A stretch of DNA of 64,000 nt from UBA3478 sp036782715 (GCA_036782715.1 DAIPYN010000001.1:90903-154902), one strand, 5' to 3'. Shown: positions 24,568 through 33,860, counted from the first letter of the stretch. Translations and numbers: made by a program. Notes: generated from the sequence alone by a model not told the origin.

Positions 24568-25314
24568 TTAAAGGATTAAAAGTAGATAAATGACTGGAGA
24601 TAGATAAATCAAACTATCGATACGGTCTAAAATCCCTCCATGTCCGGGAATGACTCTTCCACTGTCTTTGACATGAGTTAGTCGTTTCATTTTAGAAGCT
24701 ACTAAGTCTCCAACGTTTGCTAGAAGACTTGTAGTGAGGCTCAGAATAAACCAGTGAGGAAGTGGAAGGTATTGATTCAAAAAATATCCGATAAGAATGG
24801 TTGCTATTGTGCCTCCTATATAACCCTCTAAGCTTTTGTTCGGTGAAATAGAACTGACCTTTGTTTTTCCAATTTTTGATCCGACCAAATAGGCCATAGA
24901 ATCGTTCGTCCATACTAGCAAAAGGATGCCCAAACACCACATGGCGTCGAGTTGGTAGATTAAGAAAAGGTTGAATATCCCTAAAACAGCATAGAGTGGA
25001 GAGAAGTATCGGTGAAAGTAATTGTTCTTGCACTTTTTAAGAAGCATGATGCTCATAAGAAGCGTAGCCATCACCCCGGCATAAACAAAAATGGTTTTAG
25101 ACTCACTGGTATAGGCAAGTAAAAGAATCACCGAGGACCCGACAAAAACTAATTGCCTCGGAAGCCGAAACATTCCCCTTATTTCTAGGGCCGCACCGAT
25201 ACCTAGTAATGCACACCACATAAAAAACACCTCTTCTCTAGGAACATATATAGCGCCTAAGAACAACAAGATATACACTAATCCGCTAATAGATCGAAGT
25301 ACGAGGGTGTTCAT
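24568..25314 (-). CDS. cdsA: Phosphatidate cytidylyltransferase
   Basis: A 248-residue integral membrane enzyme making CDP-diacylglycerol from phosphatidate and CTP. Most of the length is hydrophobic, consistent with 6-8 helices. The CDS signature is at the C-terminus: SKMKRLTHVKDSGRVIPGHG followed by GILDRIDSL, containing the conserved Ser, Lys-Arg and the two Asp. WTNDSMAYLVG and ISPNKSLEGYIGG are the upstream metal/CTP segments. Its ATG is immediately adjacent to the LUD gene stop, and psd follows. Confidence 0.96.
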   Translation of the reverse strand: MNTLVLRSISGLVYILLFLGAIYVPREEVFFMWCALLGIGAALEIRGMFRLPRQLVFVGSSVILLLAYTSESKTIFVYAGVMATLLMSIMLLKKCKNNYFHRYFSPLYAVLGIFNLFLIYQLDAMWCLGILLLVWTNDSMAYLVGSKIGKTKVSSISPNKSLEGYIGGTIATILIGYFLNQYLPLPHWFILSLTTSLLANVGDLVASKMKRLTHVKDSGRVIPGHGGILDRIDSLIYLSPVIYLLLIL

Positions 25315-25917
25315 TTAGAAGTCTTCTAAAAGCAGAAGATATAGGTTTTTGGTTTTGGTTCCGTAATGCATGAAGTCATCTTTATTCTCTTGATTAACTT
25401 CATTATTTTTGAATGAGGTGATCTTAGTGGGTAAAGGACCTCCTAAATGACGTTGTTTGATGGATCGAAGCGCTTCTGAAATGGACGCTACCATTTGAGA
25501 AGTACGAGCAAAAACAATGAGATTTTCGGGCAGTTCCTCGCTTTTTATCCCTTTTAATTGCTTTGAGCAAACGAGTACAGATCCTTGGTTTGCGATAAGG
25601 TGTTCACATTTTGTGGTGAAAATCGTTGGTTTACTGTACCTGTCAGTGAAATGAGCAATCGAAGCGTAACGATCGATAAGTTCTGTATCAAGACATAGAA
25701 TGTCGTTCTCTTGCCAACTATTTTCTTTGATGATATCGTCGAAAAAGCGATCTACTTCTTCTTGCTTTTCACAGTATAAAAACTTTCCACCGCTGGCAGT
25801 AAACTCTCTAAGAAACAGCTCATCGACTGGTAATGATTCTGATTTACTCTCTTTGGGAGCCGACGTATTCTCGTCAGATTCGATTTTCTTTCCAAAGATG
25901 CGATCAAAAAATCCCAT
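25315..25917 (-). CDS. LUD domain protein (LutC/YkgG-like)
   Basis: A 200-residue protein with the LUD (lactate utilisation, DUF162) fold, normally a subunit of lactate oxidation complexes. It starts MGFFDRIFGKK with a charged linker. The LUD core spans residues ~40-190, ending in the conserved TKTKNLYLLLLEDF-type tail. No lutA/lutB partner is nearby. In flavobacteria a lone LUD gene downstream of ftsH is, as far as I recall, usual. Its ATG overlaps the ftsH stop by one base. A role in lactate metabolism is doubtful here. Confidence 0.85.
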   Translation of the reverse strand: MGFFDRIFGKKIESDENTSAPKESKSESLPVDELFLREFTASGGKFLYCEKQEEVDRFFDDIIKENSWQENDILCLDTELIDRYASIAHFTDRYSKPTIFTTKCEHLIANQGSVLVCSKQLKGIKSEELPENLIVFARTSQMVASISEALRSIKQRHLGGPLPTKITSFKNNEVNQENKDDFMHYGTKTKNLYLLLLEDF

Positions 25918-27908
25918 TATGCGTCTAGGCCTTCTTCTTTATTTTCAGGTGTTACTTCTGTCTCTTCCTGAGATTCTTCGGATTGTGTTTCTTTCTCGAA
26001 CGGACGTTTCCCGAAAATCTCCTCCAAGTCGTCCTTAAAAATAACTTCTTTTTCTAACAATCGCTCGGCAAGCTTGGTGAGTTTATCCTTATTCTCTTTG
26101 AGAATAGTAATTGCTCGTTGATATTGACCTTCTATTAGATCAGAAATTTCTTTATCAATAGTTTGCGCAGTTACTTCACTGTAAGGTTTTGTAAATCCAT
26201 ATTCGCTTTGACCGCTTGAATCGTAATAAGTTACGTTGCCAATCTTATCGTTTAATCCATAAACCGTAACCATCGCACGTGCCTGTTTGGTCACTTTTTC
26301 TAAATCACTGAGTGCTCCTGTAGAAATAGTGTCGAAGATAATTTTCTCCGCAGCACGACCTCCCATAGTTGCACACATTTCGTCTAGCAATTGTTCAGGT
26401 CGAACAATCTGACGTTCTTCAGGTAAATACCAAGCTGCTCCTAATGATTGACCTCTAGGTACAATGGTAACTTTAACAAGGGGAGCGGCATACTGTAGCA
26501 TCCAACTAACCGTTGCATGGCCTGCCTCATGAAATGCAATGGCTCGTTTTTCATCTGGAGTGATGATTTTACTTCGTTTCTCTAATCCTCCTACAATTCG
26601 ATCGACAGCATCTAAAAAGTCTTGTTTAATAACTGATTTCTGCTCTTTACGTGCTGCAATTAAAGCCGCCTCATTACATACATTTGCGATATCAGCTCCT
26701 GAGAAACCTGGAGTTTGACGGGCTAAAAATTCTAGGTCAAGTGTTTCTGAAGTTTTAATCGGTTTTAGATGTACTTCGAAAATTTCCTTTCTTTCATTTA
26801 GATCGGGTAGATCTACATAAATCTGTCGATCAAAGCGTCCCGCTCTCATTAGTGCCTTGTCTAAAACATCTGCACGGTTTGTCGCTGCAAGTACAATAAC
26901 GTTGGTGTTCGTACCAAAACCATCCATTTCTGTTAATAGTTGGTTAAGGGTATTCTCACGCTCGTCATTCGAACCTGTCATATTGTTTTTTCCTCTTGCT
27001 CGACCAATAGCATCAATCTCATCGATAAAAATGATCGCGGGGGATTTATCCTTAGCTTGTTTGAATAAGTCACGAACTCGAGAGGCTCCAACTCCTACAA
27101 ACATCTCTACAAAGTCAGATCCTGAAAGGGAAAAGAAGGGCACTTTTGCTTCACCAGCAACGGCCTTAGCGAGTAGCGTTTTACCTGTACCTGGAGGGCC
27201 TACTAGCAGCGCTCCTTTTGGTATTTTACCTCCTAATGAGGTATATTTTTCAGGGTTTTTTAAGAACTCGACAATTTCTTGAACTTCTTCTTTCGCACCC
27301 TCTAAACCAGCAACATCCTTGAATGAAGTTCTAGTATCTGTTTTTTCATCAAAAAGCTTCGCTTTTGATTTTCCAATACTGAAAATTTGACCACCACCAG
27401 CTGCTCCTGATCCACCTGACATTCGTCGCATAAGGAATATCCAAACCCCGATAATAAGTACAAAAGGTAGAATTGAAATAAGGAGTTCTAATAGATAATT
27501 ATTCTCTTTATCGTAGTCGATAACCGTTGCAAGATCGTACTCTGACTTAATCGTCTTGATGGTATTTTCGAAATTTTGCAAATCACCAAAGTCTAAAACA
27601 TACTGGGCAGTTGGAGCAGTAGAAGGTATTAGGCTGGGCTCAGCAACTTTTTTGTGTATCTCTTTTTGGAGGGCGATATCGTTTAGATAAACCTTTGCTT
27701 GACGGGTGTTAGTGATGATTACGATCTTATCTACATCCCCTTCTCTAAGGTATTCTTCTAACTGAGAAGTGGTTGTTTTTTCTTGGTTGTCTAAGGCTAA
27801 ACCACCAAATAAATTAAATGCCACGAATACTAGAATTGCGGCATAAAATATCCAGCCGTATTTAGAAGGCTTTTTTTTGGTATTGTTATTCATAGGATTA
27901 TTACTCAT
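25917..27908 (-). CDS. ftsH: ATP-dependent zinc metalloprotease FtsH
   Basis: A 663-residue membrane AAA+ protease that degrades membrane and regulatory proteins. Two N-terminal membrane helices flank a periplasmic domain (about residues 17-36 and 146-162). Walker A GPPGTGKT is at 237-244, Walker B is FIDEIDAIGR, and the second region of homology is AATNRADVLDKALMRAGRFDR. The zinc site HEAGH is at 460-464. The C-terminal ~50 residues are acidic. It is co-transcribed with rsfS upstream and LUD downstream. Confidence 0.98.
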   Translation of the reverse strand: MSNNPMNNNTKKKPSKYGWIFYAAILVFVAFNLFGGLALDNQEKTTTSQLEEYLREGDVDKIVIITNTRQAKVYLNDIALQKEIHKKVAEPSLIPSTAPTAQYVLDFGDLQNFENTIKTIKSEYDLATVIDYDKENNYLLELLISILPFVLIIGVWIFLMRRMSGGSGAAGGGQIFSIGKSKAKLFDEKTDTRTSFKDVAGLEGAKEEVQEIVEFLKNPEKYTSLGGKIPKGALLVGPPGTGKTLLAKAVAGEAKVPFFSLSGSDFVEMFVGVGASRVRDLFKQAKDKSPAIIFIDEIDAIGRARGKNNMTGSNDERENTLNQLLTEMDGFGTNTNVIVLAATNRADVLDKALMRAGRFDRQIYVDLPDLNERKEIFEVHLKPIKTSETLDLEFLARQTPGFSGADIANVCNEAALIAARKEQKSVIKQDFLDAVDRIVGGLEKRSKIITPDEKRAIAFHEAGHATVSWMLQYAAPLVKVTIVPRGQSLGAAWYLPEERQIVRPEQLLDEMCATMGGRAAEKIIFDTISTGALSDLEKVTKQARAMVTVYGLNDKIGNVTYYDSSGQSEYGFTKPYSEVTAQTIDKEISDLIEGQYQRAITILKENKDKLTKLAERLLEKEVIFKDDLEEIFGKRPFEKETQSEESQEETEVTPENKEEGLDA

Positions 27909-27923
27909 AGCAAAAGGAAAAAA

Positions 27924-28298
27924 TTAAGAAAAAGAACGTTCGATGGCGGTTAGTTTAGCATCTCCCCAAAGTCCTTCGATATCATATCGCTCTCTAATGG
28001 GTCTTTGAAAAACATGAACGACCACATCGACATAATCGAGAAGCACCCATTCGCTGTTTTCGGTACCTTCCACTTTCCATGGTTTCGATTTAATCGATTT
28101 ACTAACCTTCTTCTGAATAGAAGAAACGATTGCATTTACGTGCGTATTCGAAGTTCCGTTGCAAATCACAAAATAGTCACAAACTGTATTTTCGATTTCT
28201 CTTAAATCTAACAGGTTTATTTCAACGCCTTTCACATCTTCAATTCCGTCGATGATTAGGGCTATAAGTTCGTCAGTACTCGCTTGTGTTTTTTGCAT
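27924..28298 (-). CDS. rsfS: Ribosomal silencing factor RsfS
   Basis: A 124-residue RsfS/Iojap protein, which binds uL14 of the large subunit and blocks subunit joining during starvation. The family signature CDYFVICNGTSNTHVNAI is present, as is the C-terminal SEWVLLDYVDVVVHVFQ and RERYDIEGLWGDAK. It heads the minus-strand rsfS-ftsH-LUD-cdsA-psd run, 15 bases before ftsH. Confidence 0.97.
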   Translation of the reverse strand: MQKTQASTDELIALIIDGIEDVKGVEINLLDLREIENTVCDYFVICNGTSNTHVNAIVSSIQKKVSKSIKSKPWKVEGTENSEWVLLDYVDVVVHVFQRPIRERYDIEGLWGDAKLTAIERSFS

Positions 28299-28321
28299 TC
28301 AATCGGTTTAATTTTCGTGCA

Positions 28322-28329
28322 CAAAGTTA
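28322..28329 (-). promoter_or_regulatory. -7 box for rsfS-ftsH
   Basis: TAACTTTG on the minus strand. The predicted start near 28318 leaves a 20-nt leader to the rsfS ATG at 28298. Confidence 0.52.
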
Positions 28330-28393
28330 ATTTATTTTAACTTGTCATGCCTTAGTTTTTCAGCTCTCCTCAGAATATTAAAGATAACTTTAA

Positions 28394-29113
28394 ATGAATA
28401 TTATCAAAGTCGATGCCACGAATTCTACCAGCACTTTGATTGCATCGCTTTTTCGATCGAGGGCTATCGAAATTCCTTCGGCATTGTATACCATCGATCA
28501 AACAGGTGGGCGTGGTAGACTCGAGCGACCCTGGAGCTCCGAGCCCGGTAAAAACCTGACTATAAGCTATGTTTTACCTGATTTTGGTTCGTCTCTCAAA
28601 GCAGTATTTCGTGCAATGAGGCAGATTACCTGGTCTGTAATTGAAATCTTAGAAGCCGCAGGAATTCCTGATTTATCGGTTAAGTGGCCAAACGACATTA
28701 TGGCAGGTGACGGTAAAATTGCGGGTATTTTAATCGAAAGAAGTTTACGGCAAGGAAAATCTTCTTTTGTTGTTGTTGGAATTGGGTTAAACGTGAATCA
28801 AGTCAGTTTTAAAGATGAATTTAAAGCTACTTCGATGTGTGAATTAACCCAAAAGATTTTTGAGATCGATCTATTAGCTTACCAGCTCTCTGATTCGATC
28901 ACCAATGTTTTACTTCAAGATCAAGAAATTACTATAGATCAGTTTCAGAGCAAACTGTATGGAAAGAACCAGACGCTTCGATGGCAATTAGGAGACGAGG
29001 TTATTGAAGCTACCTTGCTAGGGGTAACAGAAGATGGATCGGCCCTTTTGTACTCGAGTGAAGGTAAACCTTTAAAATTTACCTCTGAAGAGATTCGGAT
29101 GTTACGCGTTTAA
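28394..29113 (+). CDS. birA: Biotin--[acetyl-CoA-carboxylase] ligase
   Basis: A 239-residue monofunctional biotin protein ligase that attaches biotin to the carboxylase carrier protein. DQTGGRGRLERPW is the nucleotide/biotin loop, and KWPNDIMAGDGKIAGILIE is the catalytic lysine-containing segment. A small C-terminal SH3-like domain follows. It lacks the N-terminal helix-turn-helix of E. coli BirA, so it should not repress transcription. It is divergent from rsfS and overlaps the convergent SRPBCC gene by 4 bases. Confidence 0.96.
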   Translation: MNIIKVDATNSTSTLIASLFRSRAIEIPSALYTIDQTGGRGRLERPWSSEPGKNLTISYVLPDFGSSLKAVFRAMRQITWSVIEILEAAGIPDLSVKWPNDIMAGDGKIAGILIERSLRQGKSSFVVVGIGLNVNQVSFKDEFKATSMCELTQKIFEIDLLAYQLSDSITNVLLQDQEITIDQFQSKLYGKNQTLRWQLGDEVIEATLLGVTEDGSALLYSSEGKPLKFTSEEIRMLRV

Positions 29114-29508
29114 GCATTGAAGTGTTGAGAAGCTTTCTCAGCTAGAGATACTATAAAGTTCGTAAGAGGCGCCTTAATCATCATAGAGATCATCGCGTTA
29201 AATTCTCCCTGGAAATTTAATTGTAATGTACATCCTGTCTCGATGGCCTTTAAATTCGCATGTAATGAAAATGGAAACTGAGGATTTGTTGAACCAAGTG
29301 TGACTCGTTCTGATTCAATACGTTCAGTGATTTCTAAGACAATTTCAGGCATTCCTTTAAGAGCGAATGCGAAACGGTTTTCATCGATTACCTTGAATAC
29401 TTTATTGTTTTCTGGCATAATCGATTCGAAGTTCGAAACGTTCGACAGAAATCTAAATACCTCCTGAGCTGATTTGTTGATGGTGTGAACCGGTGAATTT
29501 AATTCCAT
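29110..29508 (-). CDS. SRPBCC/START-like lipid-binding-fold protein
   Basis: A 132-residue single-domain SRPBCC (Bet v1/polyketide cyclase-like) protein. Segments FRFLSNVSNFESIMPE and RVTLGSTNPQFPFSLHANL follow the fold, with the long C-terminal helix TNFIVSLAEKASQHF forming the ligand cavity lid. I start it at 29508 (MELNSPVHTINKS); the longer frame to 29547 would overlap pyrE. The gene lies 7 bases downstream of pyrE. The ligand is unknown. Confidence 0.85.
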   Translation of the reverse strand: MELNSPVHTINKSAQEVFRFLSNVSNFESIMPENNKVFKVIDENRFAFALKGMPEIVLEITERIESERVTLGSTNPQFPFSLHANLKAIETGCTLQLNFQGEFNAMISMMIKAPLTNFIVSLAEKASQHFNA

Positions 29509-29515
29509 AATACGT

Positions 29516-30160
29516 TTAATTAGTTCCCCAGGCTTGTGGGTTTTCACTCCACTGGTCTAGAAGGTCTAGTTGTTCAGTAGAAAATTTATCTGTGGTTTTT
29601 GCGTAAGCAACCAAATGCTTGTAGTCGCTCAAGGTAAACACATCTAAATCACGCTCTTTAAATTGAGAAGTGGCTGATTCAAAATTATAGGTAAAGATCG
29701 CTGCCATCCCTTTGATGTTAACCTCTGCGTCTTCTAAGGCATCTATAGCTTTAAGACTACTCTTTCCTGTTGAGATCAGATCTTCGATAACCACCACATT
29801 TTGTCCTTTATCAATCTTACCTTCAATTTGATTTTTTCTTCCATGACCTTTGGCTTCAGGTCGAATATAAATGAAAGGAAGCCCCATCTCTTCAGCAACT
29901 AGGATACCTATACCTATGGCTCCAGTAGCAACTCCGGCGATTACTTCAGGTTTGCCGTAACGCTCTTCGATTTTTCGAACAAATTCTTGTCGAAGATAGT
30001 TTCGGACGGCTGGATAAGACAGTGCGAGTCGATTGTCACAATAAATCGGAGATTGTATTCCCGAAGCCCATGTAAAAGGAGTTTCGGGATTCAATTGAAT
30101 TGCCTTTATTTGTAGCAACAATTCAGCTGTTTTATAAGCAGTTTCTTTGTCCAAAATCAT
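29516..30160 (-). CDS. pyrE: Orotate phosphoribosyltransferase
   Basis: A 214-residue enzyme joining orotate to PRPP to form OMP in UMP synthesis. The PRPP-binding motif VVVIEDLISTGKSS and the flexible catalytic loop YIRPEAKGHGRKNQIEG are clear. TWASGIQSPIYCDNR at the N-terminus matches the family. The start at 30160 is chosen by homology; the frame extends to 30256 but would overlap the Nudix gene. Only 7 bases separate its ATG from the divergent Nudix ATG, so its promoter must lie within the Nudix coding region. Confidence 0.96.
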   Translation of the reverse strand: MILDKETAYKTAELLLQIKAIQLNPETPFTWASGIQSPIYCDNRLALSYPAVRNYLRQEFVRKIEERYGKPEVIAGVATGAIGIGILVAEEMGLPFIYIRPEAKGHGRKNQIEGKIDKGQNVVVIEDLISTGKSSLKAIDALEDAEVNIKGMAAIFTYNFESATSQFKERDLDVFTLSDYKHLVAYAKTTDKFSTEQLDLLDQWSENPQAWGTN

Positions 30161-30167
30161 AGTGCGA

Positions 30168-30758
30168 ATGTACGAAGTTTTCGTCAATAATGGCCTTTTA
30201 ATTCTTGAGTCTGACCGCTCTTTACCTCGTAAAAATCGACTGCCGATCAGCACCAAGAAGGAGCTTAATAAACTGCTTGAAGAGTTAGGATCGAAGAAAA
30301 AATCAGTGACCTATTTCGTAGAAGTAGCTGACACTAATCCCCTTAAGTTTTTGACTGGTGCAATTAAGGAAGTCGTTGCGGCAGGCGGACTTGTTAGAAA
30401 TAGCAAAGGTCAAGTACTCTTTATTTATCGAAACGATAAATGGGATTTACCGAAAGGCAAGCGAGAATCTTCTGAGAGTCTAGAAGAGGCTGCCATACGC
30501 GAAGTCATGGAAGAAACGGGGATAGGTACTCTAGATATTCAGTATAAACTCGGTAAGACGTATCATATTTTCAAAAGAAAGGGTGAGATGAGATTAAAAA
30601 CGACCCATTGGTACGAAATGACTTCTGATGATTTAGGACCGTTCACACCTCAATTAGAAGAGGGGATCACCGACGTGGTGTGGCTTAATCAAGAACAACA
30701 GGAAGTTGCACTTCGAAATTCATACCGAAACATTAGACAGTTATTCGTTACAGATTAG
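30168..30758 (+). CDS. Nudix hydrolase
   Basis: A 196-residue protein with a complete Nudix box at residues 97-119: G97, E103, R111-E112, E115-E116, G118, coordinating the divalent metal for hydrolysis of a nucleoside diphosphate linked to X. An N-terminal ~65-residue domain precedes the Nudix fold, as in a conserved flavobacterial subfamily. I choose the ATG at 30168 (MYEVFVNNGLL); an upstream in-frame ATG at 30147 lies inside pyrE. It overlaps coaD convergently by 18 bases. The substrate is unknown. Confidence 0.9.
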   Translation: MYEVFVNNGLLILESDRSLPRKNRLPISTKKELNKLLEELGSKKKSVTYFVEVADTNPLKFLTGAIKEVVAAGGLVRNSKGQVLFIYRNDKWDLPKGKRESSESLEEAAIREVMEETGIGTLDIQYKLGKTYHIFKRKGEMRLKTTHWYEMTSDDLGPFTPQLEEGITDVVWLNQEQQEVALRNSYRNIRQLFVTD

Positions 30759-31208
30759 GTCGTATGCTCCTTCTGGGACAAAGGCTTTAATATCTCCTTG
30801 ATTTCGAAGTACATCACGCACTATAGAAGAACTGATAAAATCCTTATTTAAGGCTGTTAATAGAAATACTGTTTCAATTTCAGTCAGGGTTCTATTGGTA
30901 TGAGCAATCGCTTTTTCAAACTCGAAGTCGGCAGGGTTTCGAAGGCCTCTTAAGATAAAATCCGCATTAATTTGTTTGCAGTAATCTACGGTTAAACCTT
31001 GATAGGTAGTTACCGTGATTTTTGGTTCATCTTTAAAGGTAGCTCGAATAAAGGCAAGTCGCTCTTCTAGACTAAATTGATAGCGCTTATCGGCATTGAC
31101 TCCAACGGCTACGACGATTTCATCAAATAGGTCTAGGCCTCGTCGAATGATATCCTCGTGACCGATTGTGATCGGGTCAAAAGAGCCTGGAAATACCGCT
31201 TTTTTCAT
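30741..31208 (-). CDS. coaD: Phosphopantetheine adenylyltransferase
   Basis: A 155-residue nucleotidyltransferase making dephospho-CoA from 4'-phosphopantetheine and ATP, the penultimate CoA step. The TxGH motif is at residues 14-17 in PGSFDPITIGHEDII. The second signature FILRGLRNPADFEFE and the ISSSIVRD (ISSTxxR-like) segment are present. Length is typical. It lies 18 bases downstream of ddl on the same strand. Confidence 0.97.
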   Translation of the reverse strand: MKKAVFPGSFDPITIGHEDIIRRGLDLFDEIVVAVGVNADKRYQFSLEERLAFIRATFKDEPKITVTTYQGLTVDYCKQINADFILRGLRNPADFEFEKAIAHTNRTLTEIETVFLLTALNKDFISSSIVRDVLRNQGDIKAFVPEGAYDLICNE

Positions 31209-31226
31209 AGGGTCAAAGATACAACT

Positions 31227-32198
31227 TTACAATGCGTCGTTAATCAAACGATCAAAAAGGCGAGCTTCTGAGATATCGGCACACCTTGCCTGTTGAGGTA
31301 GGATACTTTGCTCGGTAAGGCCCGGAGTAGTATTAACCTCAAGAAGGTAGGGGATACCCTCCCTGATAATAAACTCGCTTCTCGTCGCACCCTTGAAACC
31401 GAGGTCTTCGTAAATTTTTAAGGCATACTGAGTAAGTCGTTTCTCGAGAGATGGGTCAATTGGAGCAGGAGTAATTTCTTCACTCTCTCCCAGATATTTT
31501 GCCTGGTAATCAAAGAATTCATGTTCCGTTTTGATAAGAGTCATTGGTAAGACTTGAGGACCATTTTCTCCCGGTATTACACCTATGGTAATCTCGATAC
31601 CTTCGAGGTGTTCTTCGATAATTAGCTCATCGTTCATCTCGAAAACATCTAAAGTTGCCTGCTTTAGTTCTTCTTCTGTCTGGACCCTATATACTCCAAA
31701 GCTACTTCCTGAGCGATTCGCCTTAACAAAACATGGAAACCCCACCTGTTCTATTTCTTCTGAAGATAAGGTTTGACCTTTGTTCAGCGAGAGGTGTTTG
31801 GCTCTAGGAATACCTAAATCGCTAGTCACACTCAGCAGATCTCTTTTGTTAAAACTAAGGGCAGAAATATAGCTGTTAGACCCCGTGTATTTAATCCCTA
31901 AAAGATCAAAATAGGCCTGTAAAATTCCATCTTCACCTGGAGTTCCATGAATGGCATTAAAAATGAGATCAAATGAAATCCTTTCTCCATGAAGGGTAAC
32001 ACTGAAATCAGCTCGATCTATGGCGACTCTATTTGAGTCAACTACGCAAAACCAACCTTCTTTACTAATGTCGATGGCATACACCTTGAAACGGGTAGCG
32101 TCTACATGGCGCATGACTTGTGCGCCACTCTTTAAGGAGATTTCTCTCTCCTGGCTATATCCGCCCATGATAACTCCTAGATTAATTCGCTTTTCCAT
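31227..32198 (-). CDS. ddl: D-alanine--D-alanine ligase
   Basis: A 323-residue ATP-grasp enzyme forming the D-Ala-D-Ala dipeptide of peptidoglycan. GVIMGGYSQEREISLKSG at the N-terminus, NAIHGTPGEDGILQAYF, the ATP-grasp segment FPCFVKANRSGSSFGV, and the C-terminal metal site LLEVNTTPGLTEQS are all present. The protein is slightly shorter than E. coli DdlB-type enzymes plus linker but complete. Confidence 0.97.
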   Translation of the reverse strand: MEKRINLGVIMGGYSQEREISLKSGAQVMRHVDATRFKVYAIDISKEGWFCVVDSNRVAIDRADFSVTLHGERISFDLIFNAIHGTPGEDGILQAYFDLLGIKYTGSNSYISALSFNKRDLLSVTSDLGIPRAKHLSLNKGQTLSSEEIEQVGFPCFVKANRSGSSFGVYRVQTEEELKQATLDVFEMNDELIIEEHLEGIEITIGVIPGENGPQVLPMTLIKTEHEFFDYQAKYLGESEEITPAPIDPSLEKRLTQYALKIYEDLGFKGATRSEFIIREGIPYLLEVNTTPGLTEQSILPQQARCADISEARLFDRLINDAL

Positions 32199-32245
32199 CG
32201 ATTATTACTTACAGGTTTCAAAGTAACGAAAATCAGCCCTTTTTC

Positions 32246-32253
32246 TATCTTTG
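32246..32253 (+). promoter_or_regulatory. -7 box for the PASTA/rluD unit
   Basis: TATCTTTG with a predicted start near 32257, giving a leader of about 13 nt before the ATG at 32270. Confidence 0.52.
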
Positions 32254-32269
32254 CATTCGATTCTTCTTT

Positions 32270-32836
32270 ATGAAAAAGTTTTTATCCTTTTGGGTTTCCA
32301 TTTCCTTTTTAAAGCAACTGATTATTCTCGGGCTGGTTCTTGTAATCTTAATTCAAGGAGTAAGCTGGGGGCTAAAATCATACACTCAGTACGGCGATAC
32401 TTATGTGGTTCCTGATTTGAGCGGTCTTACCTTTGAGGAGGCCTCAGAGGCGTTAACCAATATTCAGCTCATTGGGGTAGCGAACGACACCCTTTCTTAC
32501 AATCCTGAAATCATTCCTTATGGTGTGATCAAACAGTTGCCTATTGCAGGTAAAAATGTAAAGTCTGGAAGAAAAGTTTACCTCAGTCTTAACGATTCTG
32601 AATTTGCGAGAAGAGCACTTCCTGATGCGATTCAAATGACTAGACGTAATGCGCTTGGTCAATTGAGGTCGTTAGGTTTTACGGTTAGTGATTCGGTGGA
32701 ATACGTTGATGCTATTGGATTAAATATGGTTTATGGTATCAAAGTCGGCGACTTGTCGGTTGATGTAGGTAGTCAAATTTCTATTAAAGATACCCTGCTG
32801 TTAGTCTTGGGTAACGGAAAGGACAGTATACAATGA
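32270..32836 (+). CDS. Membrane-anchored PASTA domain protein
   Basis: A 188-residue protein with one N-terminal membrane helix (about residues 15-32, LIILGLVLVILIQGVSWG) and an outward-facing part of two to three PASTA modules (VVPDLSGLTFEEASEAL, LPDAIQMTRRNALGQL). PASTA domains bind muropeptides or stem peptides. Unlike Gram-positive PASTA proteins it has no kinase or transpeptidase domain. It sits between ddl (divergent) and rluD (ATGA overlap), a placement consistent with a cell-wall role. Confidence 0.9.
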   Translation: MKKFLSFWVSISFLKQLIILGLVLVILIQGVSWGLKSYTQYGDTYVVPDLSGLTFEEASEALTNIQLIGVANDTLSYNPEIIPYGVIKQLPIAGKNVKSGRKVYLSLNDSEFARRALPDAIQMTRRNALGQLRSLGFTVSDSVEYVDAIGLNMVYGIKVGDLSVDVGSQISIKDTLLLVLGNGKDSIQ

Positions 32837-33849
32837 GCCTAGATTCCCTTGACACTGACTCGCTCCACGAGCATTATAGCTTTGAAGCCTCTAAAGGACA
32901 GGAGCCTTTACGCGTCGATAAGTTCCTCATGAACTTCATTGAAAACGCTACTAGGAATAAGATTCAAGCCGCGGCCAAAGAAGGAAATATCTGGGTAAAT
33001 AAAAACCCTGTAAAGTCTAATTACAAGGTCAAAGCGGGGGATAAGGTTCAGGTGATGTTTGAACATCCGCCTTATGAGAATCTGTTAGTGCCTGAAGATA
33101 TTCCATTGGATATTGTTTATGAAGATGAGGTGTTACTTGTTGTGAATAAACCAGCTGGAATGGTGGTGCACCCCGGTCACGGGAATTATTCAGGGACCCT
33201 GGTTAACGCCCTTCTTTATCATTTCAAAGATTTACCGTTGAATAGCGACTCGAGGCCGGGGCTCGTTCATCGCATTGATAAAGATACCTCTGGATTATTG
33301 GTTGTAGCTAAAACCCCAGAGTCGATGACCCATTTGAGCAAACAGTTTTTTAATAAAACCTCCACTAGAGAATATATCGCCCTTGCTTGGGGGGTGTTTT
33401 CGGAAGCTTCAGGTACTATTGAAGGTCATATCGGACGAAGCTTGAAGAATCGTCTTCAAATGGATGTTTTTGAGGATGAAAGTTTCGGGAAACCTGCGAT
33501 TACGCATTACCAAGTTTTAGAAGATCTGCGCTACATTAGTCTCATACAGTGTCAATTAGAAACGGGTCGAACACACCAAATTCGTGCCCATATGAAGCAT
33601 ATTGGACATCCACTTTTTAATGATGAACGGTATGGAGGAGATAAAATTTTAAAAGGGACCACTTTTACGAAATACAAACAGTTTGTCGACAATTGTTTTA
33701 AGTTACTTCCTCGTCAGGCGCTTCATGCTAAGACCTTGGGATTTGAACATCCGATCACTAAAAAAGTTTTAACTTTTAACTCTGATTTGCCTGAAGATTT
33801 TACGGCTTGTTTGGAAAAATGGCGAGCCTATGTCGGTGCAATAGAATAA
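32833..33849 (+). CDS. rluD: RluA/RluD-family rRNA pseudouridine synthase
   Basis: A 338-residue pseudouridine synthase. An N-terminal S4 RNA-binding domain (residues ~26-85, RVDKFLMNFIENATRNKIQ) precedes the catalytic domain. The catalytic Asp149 is in GLVHRIDKDTSGLL, and RTHQIRAHMKHIGHPLFND is the second conserved block. Domain order and length match RluD, which modifies 23S rRNA helix 69; RluC-like specificity cannot be excluded. It overlaps the PASTA gene by 4 bases. Confidence 0.93.
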   Translation: MSLDSLDTDSLHEHYSFEASKGQEPLRVDKFLMNFIENATRNKIQAAAKEGNIWVNKNPVKSNYKVKAGDKVQVMFEHPPYENLLVPEDIPLDIVYEDEVLLVVNKPAGMVVHPGHGNYSGTLVNALLYHFKDLPLNSDSRPGLVHRIDKDTSGLLVVAKTPESMTHLSKQFFNKTSTREYIALAWGVFSEASGTIEGHIGRSLKNRLQMDVFEDESFGKPAITHYQVLEDLRYISLIQCQLETGRTHQIRAHMKHIGHPLFNDERYGGDKILKGTTFTKYKQFVDNCFKLLPRQALHAKTLGFEHPITKKVLTFNSDLPEDFTACLEKWRAYVGAIE

Positions 33850-33860
33850 AATAATTAGCT

